Source: Mnemiopsis leidyi
Lineage: Eukaryota; Ctenophora; Tentaculata; Lobata; Bolinopsidae
Reading direction: 5' to 3'
Assembly: GCA_000226015.1 (NCBI GenBank)
Contig: JH153653.1
Span: 225,598-251,621 of the forward strand
Length of the DNA stretch: 26,024 nucleotides
The notes beneath the pieces were generated by a model, which was not told the origin of the DNA, ran no database searches, and saw nothing but the letters and a program-made list of their open reading frames with translations. A program made the translations under genes and the position numbers. Positions 1 to 26,024 of the stretch are shown piece after piece; position 1 is the first letter of the stretch, and every line of letters starts with the position of its first letter.

Positions 1-1680
1 ATTTATCTTATATCAATTTGTATACCATTGCATTTTGACAGTTGACAGTGAACCATACAAGTTTTTAGCCTGCCCGCTACCTTTTGTTCGTTTTCCGCCA
101 AAACGACAATTTCAGCATCCGTACCGCTTTTACGTTTATCATTATGCAATCCCATTTGCCGACAGTTCTTGTTTTACAAAGATCTACCGTCTGCGTGATG
201 TTGTTCAGTTGAGCTGAAAATGTGGTCCAAGTAGCATCACGCAATTGCACGTTTTGGACCAAGAAATTTCTTAAGCAAATAACTTTGCGTAGGAGCAAGC
301 TTTCTAGCCTCGAAAGCTGCGTTCACGTGGTAACGAACGTCTTGCGGAGTTTAACGCATGTTTTCATCTGTTACACCAGACACCATGAAATTTACCTACC
401 TACCTACCCATCCACCCCAAAATCCGACCACTTTAAACCATCTACTTTACTTTTTTGCCTTCGGCATAAAAAAGAGATGGAAAAAATATCTATTCGGCTA
501 AAATTAAAATGGGGATATTGGGTGAAATCGGGTTGTTCATCGCCCCCACCGTGAAAAATCAAAAAATGTGTTGTTATTAATGAATTTATACCAACTTTTA
601 TGAATCTAAGGTATAAATGAATTTCTATCCTGTTTAGTAAAACTTTACTATATTTATTTGTGTGGGATTTTATGTTATTCTAAAGCACCATTTAAAATCG
701 CATGATTTAAACAATAATAGTGAAAAATCGTTGCTTTATCACATTTATTCTGGTCCTCTGAACGATCTTCAAAGTTTAATCTGAATGTTGAACGGCAAAG
801 TAAGAATGTGGGAGTTAAGTTATTTCTGATCTATCCTATCAGCGCTGCCTAGAACAAGAGGAAAGTCGTTAGGATAGACATCAAAATAAATGGTTACTTT
901 GATTATTGTCTGTCGGCGCGGTATCTTTCTTAATTTTGACATACATAACATCGATTTGACTAAAAATGGTGAAAGTAAACCATACCACAATCCGATCTTA
1001 AGTCAATGACTCGCGATTAAAACCAAAAATACACCCATAACGGCGTGTACAAAAAAAGAAATGAATCATCGCTTTCCTCGGCCATGTAAAGTGATAAAGT
1101 GGTTCGACAACTTAATCCAAAGTTTAATAATTGCACAAGCAATAACAAGGTAGGTTTAAGAATTGCACAAGCAATGACAAGTTCATTTACAAATACAAAT
1201 TCGATAGACAAGGCCACTTAATTAACCGTTTTAACTACTTTTTTATCGCCGTAGAACAGATTTCTGCAATCTTTCAGAAATGTGATAACAATGAATGAAA
1301 CAGTTTGCTTCAACCGATATCAAATTTTAGTCACGGTTAAATTTGCGCAATTGTACTGGAATTTCAGTTTGCTGTCGATATTCTTGATGCTGATTTGTGA
1401 TAAAAGCACCTGTTTTGCTGCTTGATGTTTGGGTTTTTGTGTTATACGTTGTACATTTGTTAAGTTCGTGAAGCAGACAAGTTTCCCCTTCCTCTCATTT
1501 CTTGCCGAACGGAAGATCTTTTTGGGTTTGTTGTGTGAATGTGTGCCCTACAAGAACACCTCCAGCTGTAACAGTAGTAGTACTACTCAAGTGAAGCCGC
1601 TGTGCCCACCCCATGTGAAGCCGCTGTGCCCACCCCAAGTAGACCGCAGTGCCCACCCAAACTAAACACCCTACATTCAG
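1..1680. other. Non-coding stretch, probably last intron of upstream gene
   Basis: No convincing exon is visible. The stretch is AT-rich, with stops in all frames and only short, compositionally ordinary ORFs. It ends in a CAG acceptor at 1678-1680 that opens the terminal exon of the upstream gene, so at least its 3' part should be intron. It holds a two-copy direct repeat with 32-bp spacing (about 1130-1182) and a 24-bp, three-copy GC-richer repeat at 1591-1659 just before the acceptor. Confidence 0.5.
1591..1659. repeat. 24-bp tandem repeat, three copies
   Basis: Three degenerate copies of a 24-bp unit (core GTGAAGCCGCTGTGCCCACC) lie just upstream of the acceptor at 1680. They read openly in frame with the following exon but encode a Pro/Cys string unlike the modules of this gene family. 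I treat them as an intronic minisatellite. Confidence 0.7.
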
Positions 1681-1922
1681 GGTCGTGTCGTCTTGAGCCC
1701 TGGACGGTTTGGTCCGAGTGTCAGATCCGGGAGGGACGGTGTGTGCGACTGAGGTATCAGGAGAAACTGGAACCCGCTACTGGCGACCATGACACAATCC
1801 CCTTCAAAGAGGACTGTAGTAACCCCAACATTGAGGTGGAGGAATGCGCGGCCGAGGAGTGTGAGAACTTTGCGCGTAGGAACAGGAGAGTTCTGCGCGA
1901 AGTTAATGCACGTGCAGTGTGA
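1681..1922 (+). CDS. Terminal exon of upstream gene: TSP1-like domain
   Basis: This is the 3'-terminal coding exon of a gene that begins outside the window. It follows a CAG acceptor in phase 1 and ends at TGA 1920-1922. Its product starts SCRLEPWTVWSEC, the WxxWxxC signature of thrombospondin type-1 repeats, and has six cysteines: Cx10C, Cx6C, then after a longer stretch Cx9Cx4C. A short basic tail (RRNRR, then RVLREVNARAV) follows the last Cys. TSP1 domains are secreted adhesion and matrix modules, so this is presumably the C-terminus of an extracellular protein. The last exons of the large downstream gene (23487-23836) have the same entry phase and the same final Cx9Cx4C. Here the domain lies in one exon, while there an intron splits it. 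The upstream exons, and therefore the full architecture, are not visible. Confidence 0.75.
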
Positions 1923-4429
1923 GGTCTGTGCACGTGCTGAGTGACGTCTAAAGCACGTAATAGGGGCACGCTACAGAGCGCTTTGTCCTAAAAAGTTTAT
2001 CGTTGCGTGTGATTTTTTTTGAGGGAATTAAGTCAGTTGTCGTTTCTAGGTCAGATATTTTCACATACGATTATGTTGAATGATTCGAAATTTGTTTGAA
2101 TTTATTTGTACTGGGTATAAATCTGTGGCCCGGTTCAAGCTTTGTATGGCCGGGGCGATAATGTTAGATCGCAAGTCGATTGCTTTTACAGAGACATCAT
2201 AGTTAACATGCACTGTTTTAAGGACAGGATAATTGGATTTGGATGTGTTAACTATACTGCGTTCCATTTCAAATTGGAATCGTGTGACTGTTTCAAATGC
2301 AAACCTGAATTTGTATCAAAAATATTAATCATGAATTTTATTCCATTTTGCAAAGCACAAGTCTGTAACAATCGTGGATCTCAACATCCACTTATCACCA
2401 TATAGGGCATCATCATGATGATAATGCAATACGTATCCAACAATAACATTGATATTTTTATTTCATGAGAACTTGTTTGACTTATTGTGCCAGGTAAATC
2501 TTATTCCTAGGTTTAGATGACACATTGTCGTGTTGATCGATGTATATGGTTGGGTCATAGATTAATTATTCACTATTTCAAGACTCCACGAAAAGCATTT
2601 CAATATTATACGGCCATTGCACTTGATTTTGAAGATCAGAAAATTTTGAAAGTTAGTCATATCCGAGGTCATTTATAGATTAAAATAGGTTAAAATAGGT
2701 TAAATAAGTTAGCAACAGCAAACGCTCCGTTCACAGTTCACATCCTTTTTATGTGGCAATGCAAAAGGGGTGACTTTAGAAATTTTGTGCTGGTAAATTT
2801 AGAATTGTTGCTCTGTAATAGGAAATAAGGTACCAGTCTTGGTGACTAGTTACGTCTCCCTTAGCTGGTTTGTATTCTTGCACGTGTACCTTCGCACGTG
2901 TAGGGGCCACATTTCCTATGTGGTTTGGTGATTGCAGAAGATTCCTTCTGCCTAGGGCAACAAAACTTCTGCACGGGATTTATCGCTGCAGTTCCATTTC
3001 CATTCAGCAATGCGAAGTTGATTGTCTCGTTGAGAAACTTCATCAGTCGCTCTAGATGGAGCTCTGTTCCCTGCCTTCGCAAATTGCTGGTATTGCCAAC
3101 CCTTAACGTAATCAGGGTGGTTCATGTTGAAGTTAGTCTGCAACTACAAGCATGATGCAGACAGAGTGGCGGGGTGATTAATTCACATCTATGATTTTTA
3201 ATATTTCCATTAAATAACAACATCAACAACATCAAGAAATGGCTCAATGAAACCCCCTAGCTCAGATTTAATACTCAATCGATCGGGCCCATTTTGATAG
3301 TTGAAACACTTGGTTTTTCTACCAACCAATATCGAATGAAGCCCCGTCAATTGCACCCAAGCAAATGGTGTACTCTGTACTTAAATAAATTGCTTGAGGA
3401 ATGGTTAAAAAGGTCGACTAATACAATATTAAATTAGCTCGCGGACACAAATACGTTGTCTTTTCACCTACAATAGCTTGGTTGCAATATCATTATTGGT
3501 GGAATGGAAGCCATGTGGTTTTATCGAACGGGTAACCAATATGATGTTGCATGATTAAATGTGCAAATTTGATTGCACAGTGGTACTAATTGGACTGGCC
3601 GCTCATTCGGTCATAGTGAGCACTCGGTGAGTAAAAATGAATAACTATTGATGTCACATCAGTTAATTTAAAAATTATGTCAATATGATTTTAGAAAGAG
3701 TATATTACCCCGGACCCCATTAACTTATCTGAGTTTCTACCAACAAAACGTAACTGTCGAAACTATAACTGCGTCTTGTTGGAGATTGCTAGATCCGCGA
3801 TGACATGCAACTACGAAAGTTTAGACATATTCTAGTGGAACTCCCTCGGTAAATATTAAATGCCACTCACGGTGCTCTGACAGATATAGTATCACAACAA
3901 AATTACAAACGAACGAGAGGTAAAGTAATGAGGTAAGAAGCTGAAACGGTGTTTAACTTGAAGAATCAATCTTTTTGTTACACTCTAATTCTACCTGAAA
4001 AGAAGTACAGCCAACATCTCAATTTTCTGTTGATCCTCCAAAAGAGAGTTCAGCCAGGGAGCGGGGGGAGGCTATACTGCCCTCTGGGATTTCAATTTAA
4101 TAATGTTTATCTAAAAACACTCTTATATACCTTTAAATAGTTGTGGGACAAAAACACCTCCAAATTGCGAGAAAATGCACTGAATAGTCTTAATTTGCCA
4201 ACACTTTTTTGGGCTTCGACGACTTAATCAAGAACAAAATTCCGCCGTCACTCCGTCAATAACAACTTAGGTGAAGTCAAATTATGTCACCTAAAATTTG
4301 CAGGATGGCGCGGCGGAGTTTCATTTGTGTATCGCTATATTGTTTGACGAAAGTTTCAAATCAAATTAAAGAAACTTACGTAATTTGCTGCTTGGACGAT
4401 TGGTTAAATTTCAATTAATTTGCTGACAG

Positions 4430-5110
4430 TTTTTTGAGGAACCGCCTCTGGAGCCAGCTGAGGACTGAGCCGCCGGACCCCCTCCGTTTCTTACTCGGCG
4501 GCGTAAAATTACTACGTCCTGATAATAGGAAAATAGCAATGGGCTTGTTTGGCTCGCCCCCCTCATTCCTGAGTTTGGAACGTGACTTAGCTGGAGAATC
4601 AGGTCGAACACCTCCCTTCGCCGACGAACAGTTTAAGAACCGCTACGAGCCGGCTATGGACCGTAGAACGACTGCTTATTGCTTAAATCTGGCTGAGAAC
4701 TGTTTAAAACCGCTAAAGAATCGCTTAAGAACCGCTTAAGAACCGTTTAAAAACCGCAATTTCACTAGGTAAGTCGAATGATTAGTCAATTAATGTTAAG
4801 AACCGCTTAAGAACTGTTTTAGAACCGCTCAAGAACGATTTAGAACCGCTTAACAACCTCTTGCTAACCAATAGTGATATAACTCTAACCCTAACCCAAA
4901 CTCTAACCCAAATCACAACCTGCATGCGGTTCTTAGGGGGTTCTTTGCATAAGTTGAATTCCAATTTTATTAGACTTACTAATTATATTGGTGGTTCTTG
5001 AGCGTTTCTCAAGTGGTTTGGAAGAGGTTCTGAAGCGGTTCTTAGCCGGTTCTTAGCGGCCGTTATTTGGTTCTTAGCCGGCTCTTAGCGGTTCTGAAAC
5101 GGTTCTTTAG
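4430..5110. repeat. Satellite-like inverted arms built on AAGAACCG
   Basis: The left part (about 4630-4855) carries many degenerate AAGAACCGCTTA-type units. The right part (about 4925-5110) carries the reverse complement, GCGGTTCTTAG-type units. The arms could therefore fold back on each other over a spacer of about 70 bp. Unit spacing is irregular (mostly 10-25 bp), so this looks like a decayed satellite or the ends of a foldback element, not a clean tandem array. Confidence 0.7.
4880..4915. repeat. Telomere-like CCCTAA patch
   Basis: A short run of degenerate CTAACCC units (CTCTAACCCTAACCC, then CTCTAACCC) sits in the spacer between the inverted AAGAACCG arms. This matches the metazoan telomere repeat TTAGGG read on the opposite strand. 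It is only three to four units long, so it is at most an interstitial telomeric trace and could be chance. Confidence 0.4.
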
Positions 5111-5208
5111 CTGTTCTTTGGCGCGGGTGGGAGGTTTTTTCCCCATAGGTTGAATAGTGTATTACCATAAAAATCAAAGCTTTGGCCGAGTGTCCTGAAA
5201 TAGCATAA

Positions 5209-5259
5209 TATCATAATTTTATAATTTTATCGTACAATCATAATTTTATCGTACAATCC
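5209..5259. repeat. Duplicated AT-rich 20-mer
   Basis: The unit CATAATTTTATCGTACAAT occurs twice in a row, preceded by a partial copy. It is a short intergenic tandem duplication with no visible function. Confidence 0.5.
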
Positions 5260-6285
5260 CAAATTTCAAATTTTTGTGGTTAGAGCCTGGACGGGACCAA
5301 TTTAAGGTCTTCAATTAGAGCAAGTTCGATTTCATGGGTTCAGGGGTGTGGACTGGACAGTTACGGGTGAACAGTGCTGTTTCCAGCTGGCCAAACAATT
5401 AACCGTGCTTCTAAGCAATGTAAAACATGGCAGTTGACGACGAAATATTCAAGAATAACGGAAGATAATTTTGAGTTCCACCGAAACGAAACTTGCTAGT
5501 ATATTTAAAGTTTAAACCTGCAAGAAACTGTCACTCCTGTCTCGCGTTAACGGTCGCCAAAAACCCCATTCAAATCGATCATATTAATATATAATGCTTC
5601 ATAAAGCTTCCACTATCTTCAACTTGACAGTCAATATGAAACGATAAAGCATGCATGTTGGACGACCCCATTGTTTGTATCGTCGATTTGATTGCAACTG
5701 TAACATCAAGTATATTGATATTATGTTGCCATGATAGACTGAATAAATAACATTGTACAGTGCTGAGAGGTTTACCTTTCAAAAAGCATCTGTACCGTTG
5801 TGATTGGAGAAAGTTTGATGAAATGTATCGGATGTTATTAAAACACGAAGTCAATATTTTTCGCTGAAGCGACATACTAGTTATATCAAATGAAGACCCC
5901 TCAATACTACGTTGAATTTTATGCAGAATCAGACGTTTTGCAGTCGATTACGTTAAATACCTGTTACACTACCTGTTACACTACCTGTTACAGTACACGG
6001 ACTCTACCGCGACCGGCGACCCGGACTGAACTGCGAAAATCGATTTTTCCCGACAAATGTTGTAATTATCTAATAGATGGTGTTGGTGGTCAGAAAAGAA
6101 ACACCCAGACACAAAATTTATTATGTTTTGATGCGGAACAGTCCGCTACTTTGACTCTTCCACGACACGACCTGAACCGCGACAAGCAATTAAGTGTCGC
6201 TGAAACTTATCGCGGAAGAGCGGTAGAATCCGGAAATCCATTGCCTTCAACACGACTCCTTTAAAAATCAGCAAAGGCTCTCTAT

Positions 6286-6378
6286 AAATTCATTGGGACC
6301 TCTAGAATCATACCCAATTTGACTTTCTGGCATACAAATTCCTTAATGGCTTTTATGATTCTAGGTCCCAATGAATTT
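6286..6378. repeat. Hairpin/MITE-like inverted repeat upstream of first recognised exon
   Basis: The left arm (6286-6312, starting AAATTCATTGGGACCT) is repeated in inverted orientation at 6354-6378, with a two-base difference in length and a loop of about 41 bp. Such short perfect-arm hairpins are typical of small non-autonomous DNA elements. It lies about 100 bp upstream of the acceptor of exon 1. Confidence 0.7.
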
Positions 6379-6474
6379 CTACCATTTTCTAGTTTATTTG
6401 TTAACTTTAAGCCACATTAAGTAAAGCCACATCACACACATGGACGTTAAACTAAAGCACGCGTTTTCCCTCAG

Positions 6475-23836
<17,362 letters not shown>

Positions 23837-24800
23837 GTCCACCTACCCTACCTCTTTCTCCTAATGCTAAGTTTCATCACGTTATCTCCTCAAACTAGGG
23901 ACGTTCACAAAGTGGGGATGTCTTAACTCAATAGTCTGACTGATAACACCACCTTAACGATGTAAATATCGATGGTTTCTTTTGGGTTGATTTGGTAACT
24001 TAGTCCAGTTTGGGCTAAATTTGAGCTTTAACTTCAAGGGAAGAACTTGATAGTGAGACAATATGATAATATTTTAGTTCTATTGAATTTAGCTGCTACT
24101 TCGTGATTGCTGCCACTATTTTAAAGATGACTACCAGTGCCAAGAGATTTGTTGAGCTTCTCCCCACAACGTCGAGCCTAATAATAATCTCTTTTAATTC
24201 AAGGCATTAATTTATTTCTCGAATCACTGACCTTTAATGATTTGTTTTGGCGTATTGCCGCGACCCGGCGTTCGTTATTTAATCTGATAACTATTGGTAT
24301 ATCTACTACTCCAACTTGTTTGTAAAAAGAATAGAGAATTGTCTGAACTTCGCCTCAAACTGAAATTTGGCCCATATATATGATGGTCCTAGATCAAAAA
24401 CTGAAAATCAGCTGTATGGCTTAAACATTCTGATTTATTTATTGCTCTCTTGTAAATAGATTTTTATACGGGATGTTTTTAATTGTTTATAAGTATTTCT
24501 TCACTCTTCATAATAAATGAAAGCTTTTACGATTAACTAAAACTATGATTTTTATCTTCATAACGAACAAAACATTCGTGCTTTTATCTTCTTATTTATG
24601 AACATATTTGATATTGCACGCGTTGATACATGATATATATTAGTATTGCTAATCGCATTCGCAGCTCAAGTTCTACACGCGTTGATACCAGACTCTTGAG
24701 TCTTGCAAATCGCTTCTCAAATTCTTAAAGTGAATGTAATAATAATATTGTCTGACTTAGTCCGACCTTCATTCGAATCGAATAGAGAATCCTTAGGCTT
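23837..24800. other. 3' UTR and intergenic sequence
   Basis: AT-rich sequence after the stop with no coding signal. The best polyadenylation hexamer is AATAAA at 24512-24517, implying a 3' UTR of about 0.7 kb if used. The sequence then becomes intergenic up to the foldback cluster. Confidence 0.5.
24512..24517 (+). terminator. Candidate polyadenylation signal
   Basis: A canonical AATAAA lies about 675 bp downstream of the stop in an AT-rich context. Such hexamers are expected by chance in AT-rich DNA, so only transcript ends would confirm it. Confidence 0.35.
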
Positions 24801-25490
24801 AACGGGCGATGCGCGTCTAGAATTTTTTCGAAAGTCTGTCGCCTGGCCAGAAATGCGTGACAGCGCGTGATGGCCGCTACAGTAGGTTATCAACCTACAA
24901 AGACTGAGAATCCGAGAATAAAATGTCGGGAGGTTGTCGAGGTGTTACCCGACCCGCGCGCGGCTCGCAGTTTGCTGCTCTCCTAGTCCTGGCGAGGATG
25001 ATATCCGTTTCGTTAGAACGTTAGACGGATATCATCTCGTCAATCGGGAGGGTGCGCGCTGCCGCTTACATTACCCATTACCGGGCTGCGGGCGCTGCGC
25101 GGCTCTCTCTAATTGCAACATGCAAAGCGCCAAAGCAACAATTAGCCTGATGTCCCCAGGCATTGGCAAGCTCATGCCGCACAAATGTGACACGGATTAT
25201 CCCCTCATCATAAAATTACTTTCACTTGCCTGGCGCCCGATCGGAGGGAAACCAGGAAACGTAGAGAGCCGCGCAGTTCCCGGTAAACTTTCACTTATAA
25301 CAGGTTGCTAAAGCAGGATTGTCCGACTCTCATTCTCGAGAATGAAATGACGGGAGGGCGCGCGCTGCTGTACAAGGTTAGAGCAGTACTACTACTTGTA
25401 GGTTGATAACCTACTGTCGCGGCCATCACGCGCTGTCAGTGTCACGCATTTCTGGCCTGGCGAAGAAATTCTAGACGCGCATCGCCCGTT
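24801..25490. mobile_element. Foldback element with inverted arms of about 100 bp
   Basis: The left arm 24801-24900 (starts AACGGGCGATGCGCGTCTAG, ends GGTTATCAACCTACAA) recurs inverted at 25396-25490 with a few substitutions and small indels. The interior carries a second hairpin (GATGATATCCG at about 25000 and its reverse complement at about 25030) and a third inverted pair (CTGCGCGGCTCTCT at about 25096-25109 and 25265-25278). No transposase is encoded. The open frame 24934-25311 is a product of the GC-rich repeat. Confidence 0.75.
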
Positions 25491-25850
25491 GATACTACTA
25501 CTTGTTTCACGTTGTGACCCTTTTCAAAAAGATTTTAGGGGCGCGCCGGAGGATGCCGCTTCACGGCAGCAGAGCTAGGCAACGTGTAGCTAGCAAAGCA
25601 GTACGGCGCGGGCTATATAATGCAACAAATTTGTCGATGTGTTAACAGACTCGCGCGCGGCTCCCATAGCTCAACTTGCTGCTCTCCTGGCGTTCTAAAG
25701 TTTTGTTTGTACAGCAGCGCGCACCCTCCCCACTCCCGTCACTAATTATTTTCCGCTTTGAATGAGGGTCGGACAAACAACAAAGTCAAACAAAGTTTCG
25801 TTAGAACGTACGTTTAGACGAATATCATCTCGTCAACAACAAATTTGAGC
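24950..25850. repeat. Overlapping direct and inverted copies around foldback element
   Basis: The CGCGCGCGGCTC...TTGCTGCTCTCCT block at about 24953 recurs in direct orientation at about 25650. TTTCGTTAGAACGT followed by ATATCATCTCGTCAA recurs at about 25012 and 25796. GCGCGCTGCTGTACAA at about 25360 is matched inverted at about 25708. This indicates at least two interleaved copies of related elements, the second incomplete in the window. Confidence 0.65.
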
Positions 25851-25860
25851 GCAACTGCGG

Positions 25861-26024
<164 letters not shown>

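Larger units (their letters stand above)
1923..6474. other. Intergenic region, including presumed 5' end of large gene
   Basis: About 4.5 kb between the stop of the upstream gene and the first recognised exon of the large gene. I see no convincing coding exon. The promoter, 5' UTR and signal-peptide exon of the large gene should lie here, because exon 6475-6608 begins mid-codon with residues (ARAQGD) that would suit the mature N-terminus of a secreted protein. Identifiable contents are the inverted satellite-like block at 4430-5110, a duplicated AT-rich 20-mer at about 5209-5259, and a hairpin at 6286-6378. Confidence 0.5.

Noticed and set aside
1429-1665. Cys-containing ORF (LLCECVPYKNTSSCNSSST) that could be a degenerate laminin-EGF exon of the upstream gene
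   Set aside because: There is no acceptor in the right phase, no CDxxTGxCxC core, and it runs into a 24-bp minisatellite.
3559-3626. Signal-peptide-like exon (MCKFDCTVVLIGLAAHSVIV) followed by a good GTGAGT donor
   Set aside because: It exits in phase 2, while the first recognised exon needs phase 1. Joining them breaks the Ig frame unless an unseen exon lies between.
5579-5875. Minus-strand 98-aa ORF
   Set aside because: No recognisable family, no codon or motif support, AT-rich, and within the range expected by chance.
24934-25311. 125-aa GC-rich plus-strand ORF
   Set aside because: It lies wholly inside the foldback element and spans two inverted-repeat pairs; composition alone explains the open frame.
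25609-25622. TATA-box-like GGCTATATAATG
   Set aside because: It lies in the repeat cluster with no downstream coding sequence in the window, so it cannot be tied to a gene.

Overview
This window is eukaryotic, almost certainly from an animal. It has GT...AG introns, extracellular Cys-rich exon modules (Ig-like, laminin-type EGF and thrombospondin-1-like), an AT-rich background full of small inverted-repeat elements, and an assembly gap (13983-14961). The mix of laminin-EGF and TSP1-like modules, together with a nested antisense gene of a family I associate from memory with cnidarians and other non-bilaterian animals, makes a cnidarian-like genome my best guess. That guess is low confidence. 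No bacterial operon, rRNA, tRNA or CRISPR array was recognised.

Layout: 1-1680 is non-coding, probably the last intron of an upstream gene. 1681-1922 is the terminal exon of that gene and encodes a TSP1-like domain. 1923-6474 is intergenic or 5' intron sequence with satellite-like inverted arms around a telomere-like patch (4430-5110) and a hairpin (6286-6378). 6475-23836 is one large plus-strand gene. I resolved 29 exons in it, about 4.1 kb of coding sequence, and every visible junction keeps the reading frame. It encodes two Ig-like domains, at least 20 laminin-EGF modules interleaved with CxxC-rich (GCC2/GCC3-like) linkers, and a C-terminal TSP1-like domain. The first coding exon (signal peptide) was not found, and one or two exons are probably hidden by the gap. 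23837-24800 is the 3' UTR and intergenic. 24801-25860 is a cluster of GC-rich foldback elements. 25861-26024 is a (GGA)n/(GA)n microsatellite running off the end.

Two other coding-like units lie inside introns of the large gene. One is an antisense, once-frameshifted gene (12084-11535) inside a 1.4-kb element with terminal inverted repeats and apparent TA target-site duplications. The other is a plus-strand, intronless, Pro/Tyr-rich reading frame (15975-16884) with repeated Y-V-N-L/V motifs, broken by at least one frame change.

The terminal exons of the upstream gene and the large gene share the cysteine pattern Cx9Cx4C, the WxxW element and the same phase-1 entry intron. They are best read as tandem paralogues of a family of secreted, probably extracellular-matrix or cell-surface, proteins.
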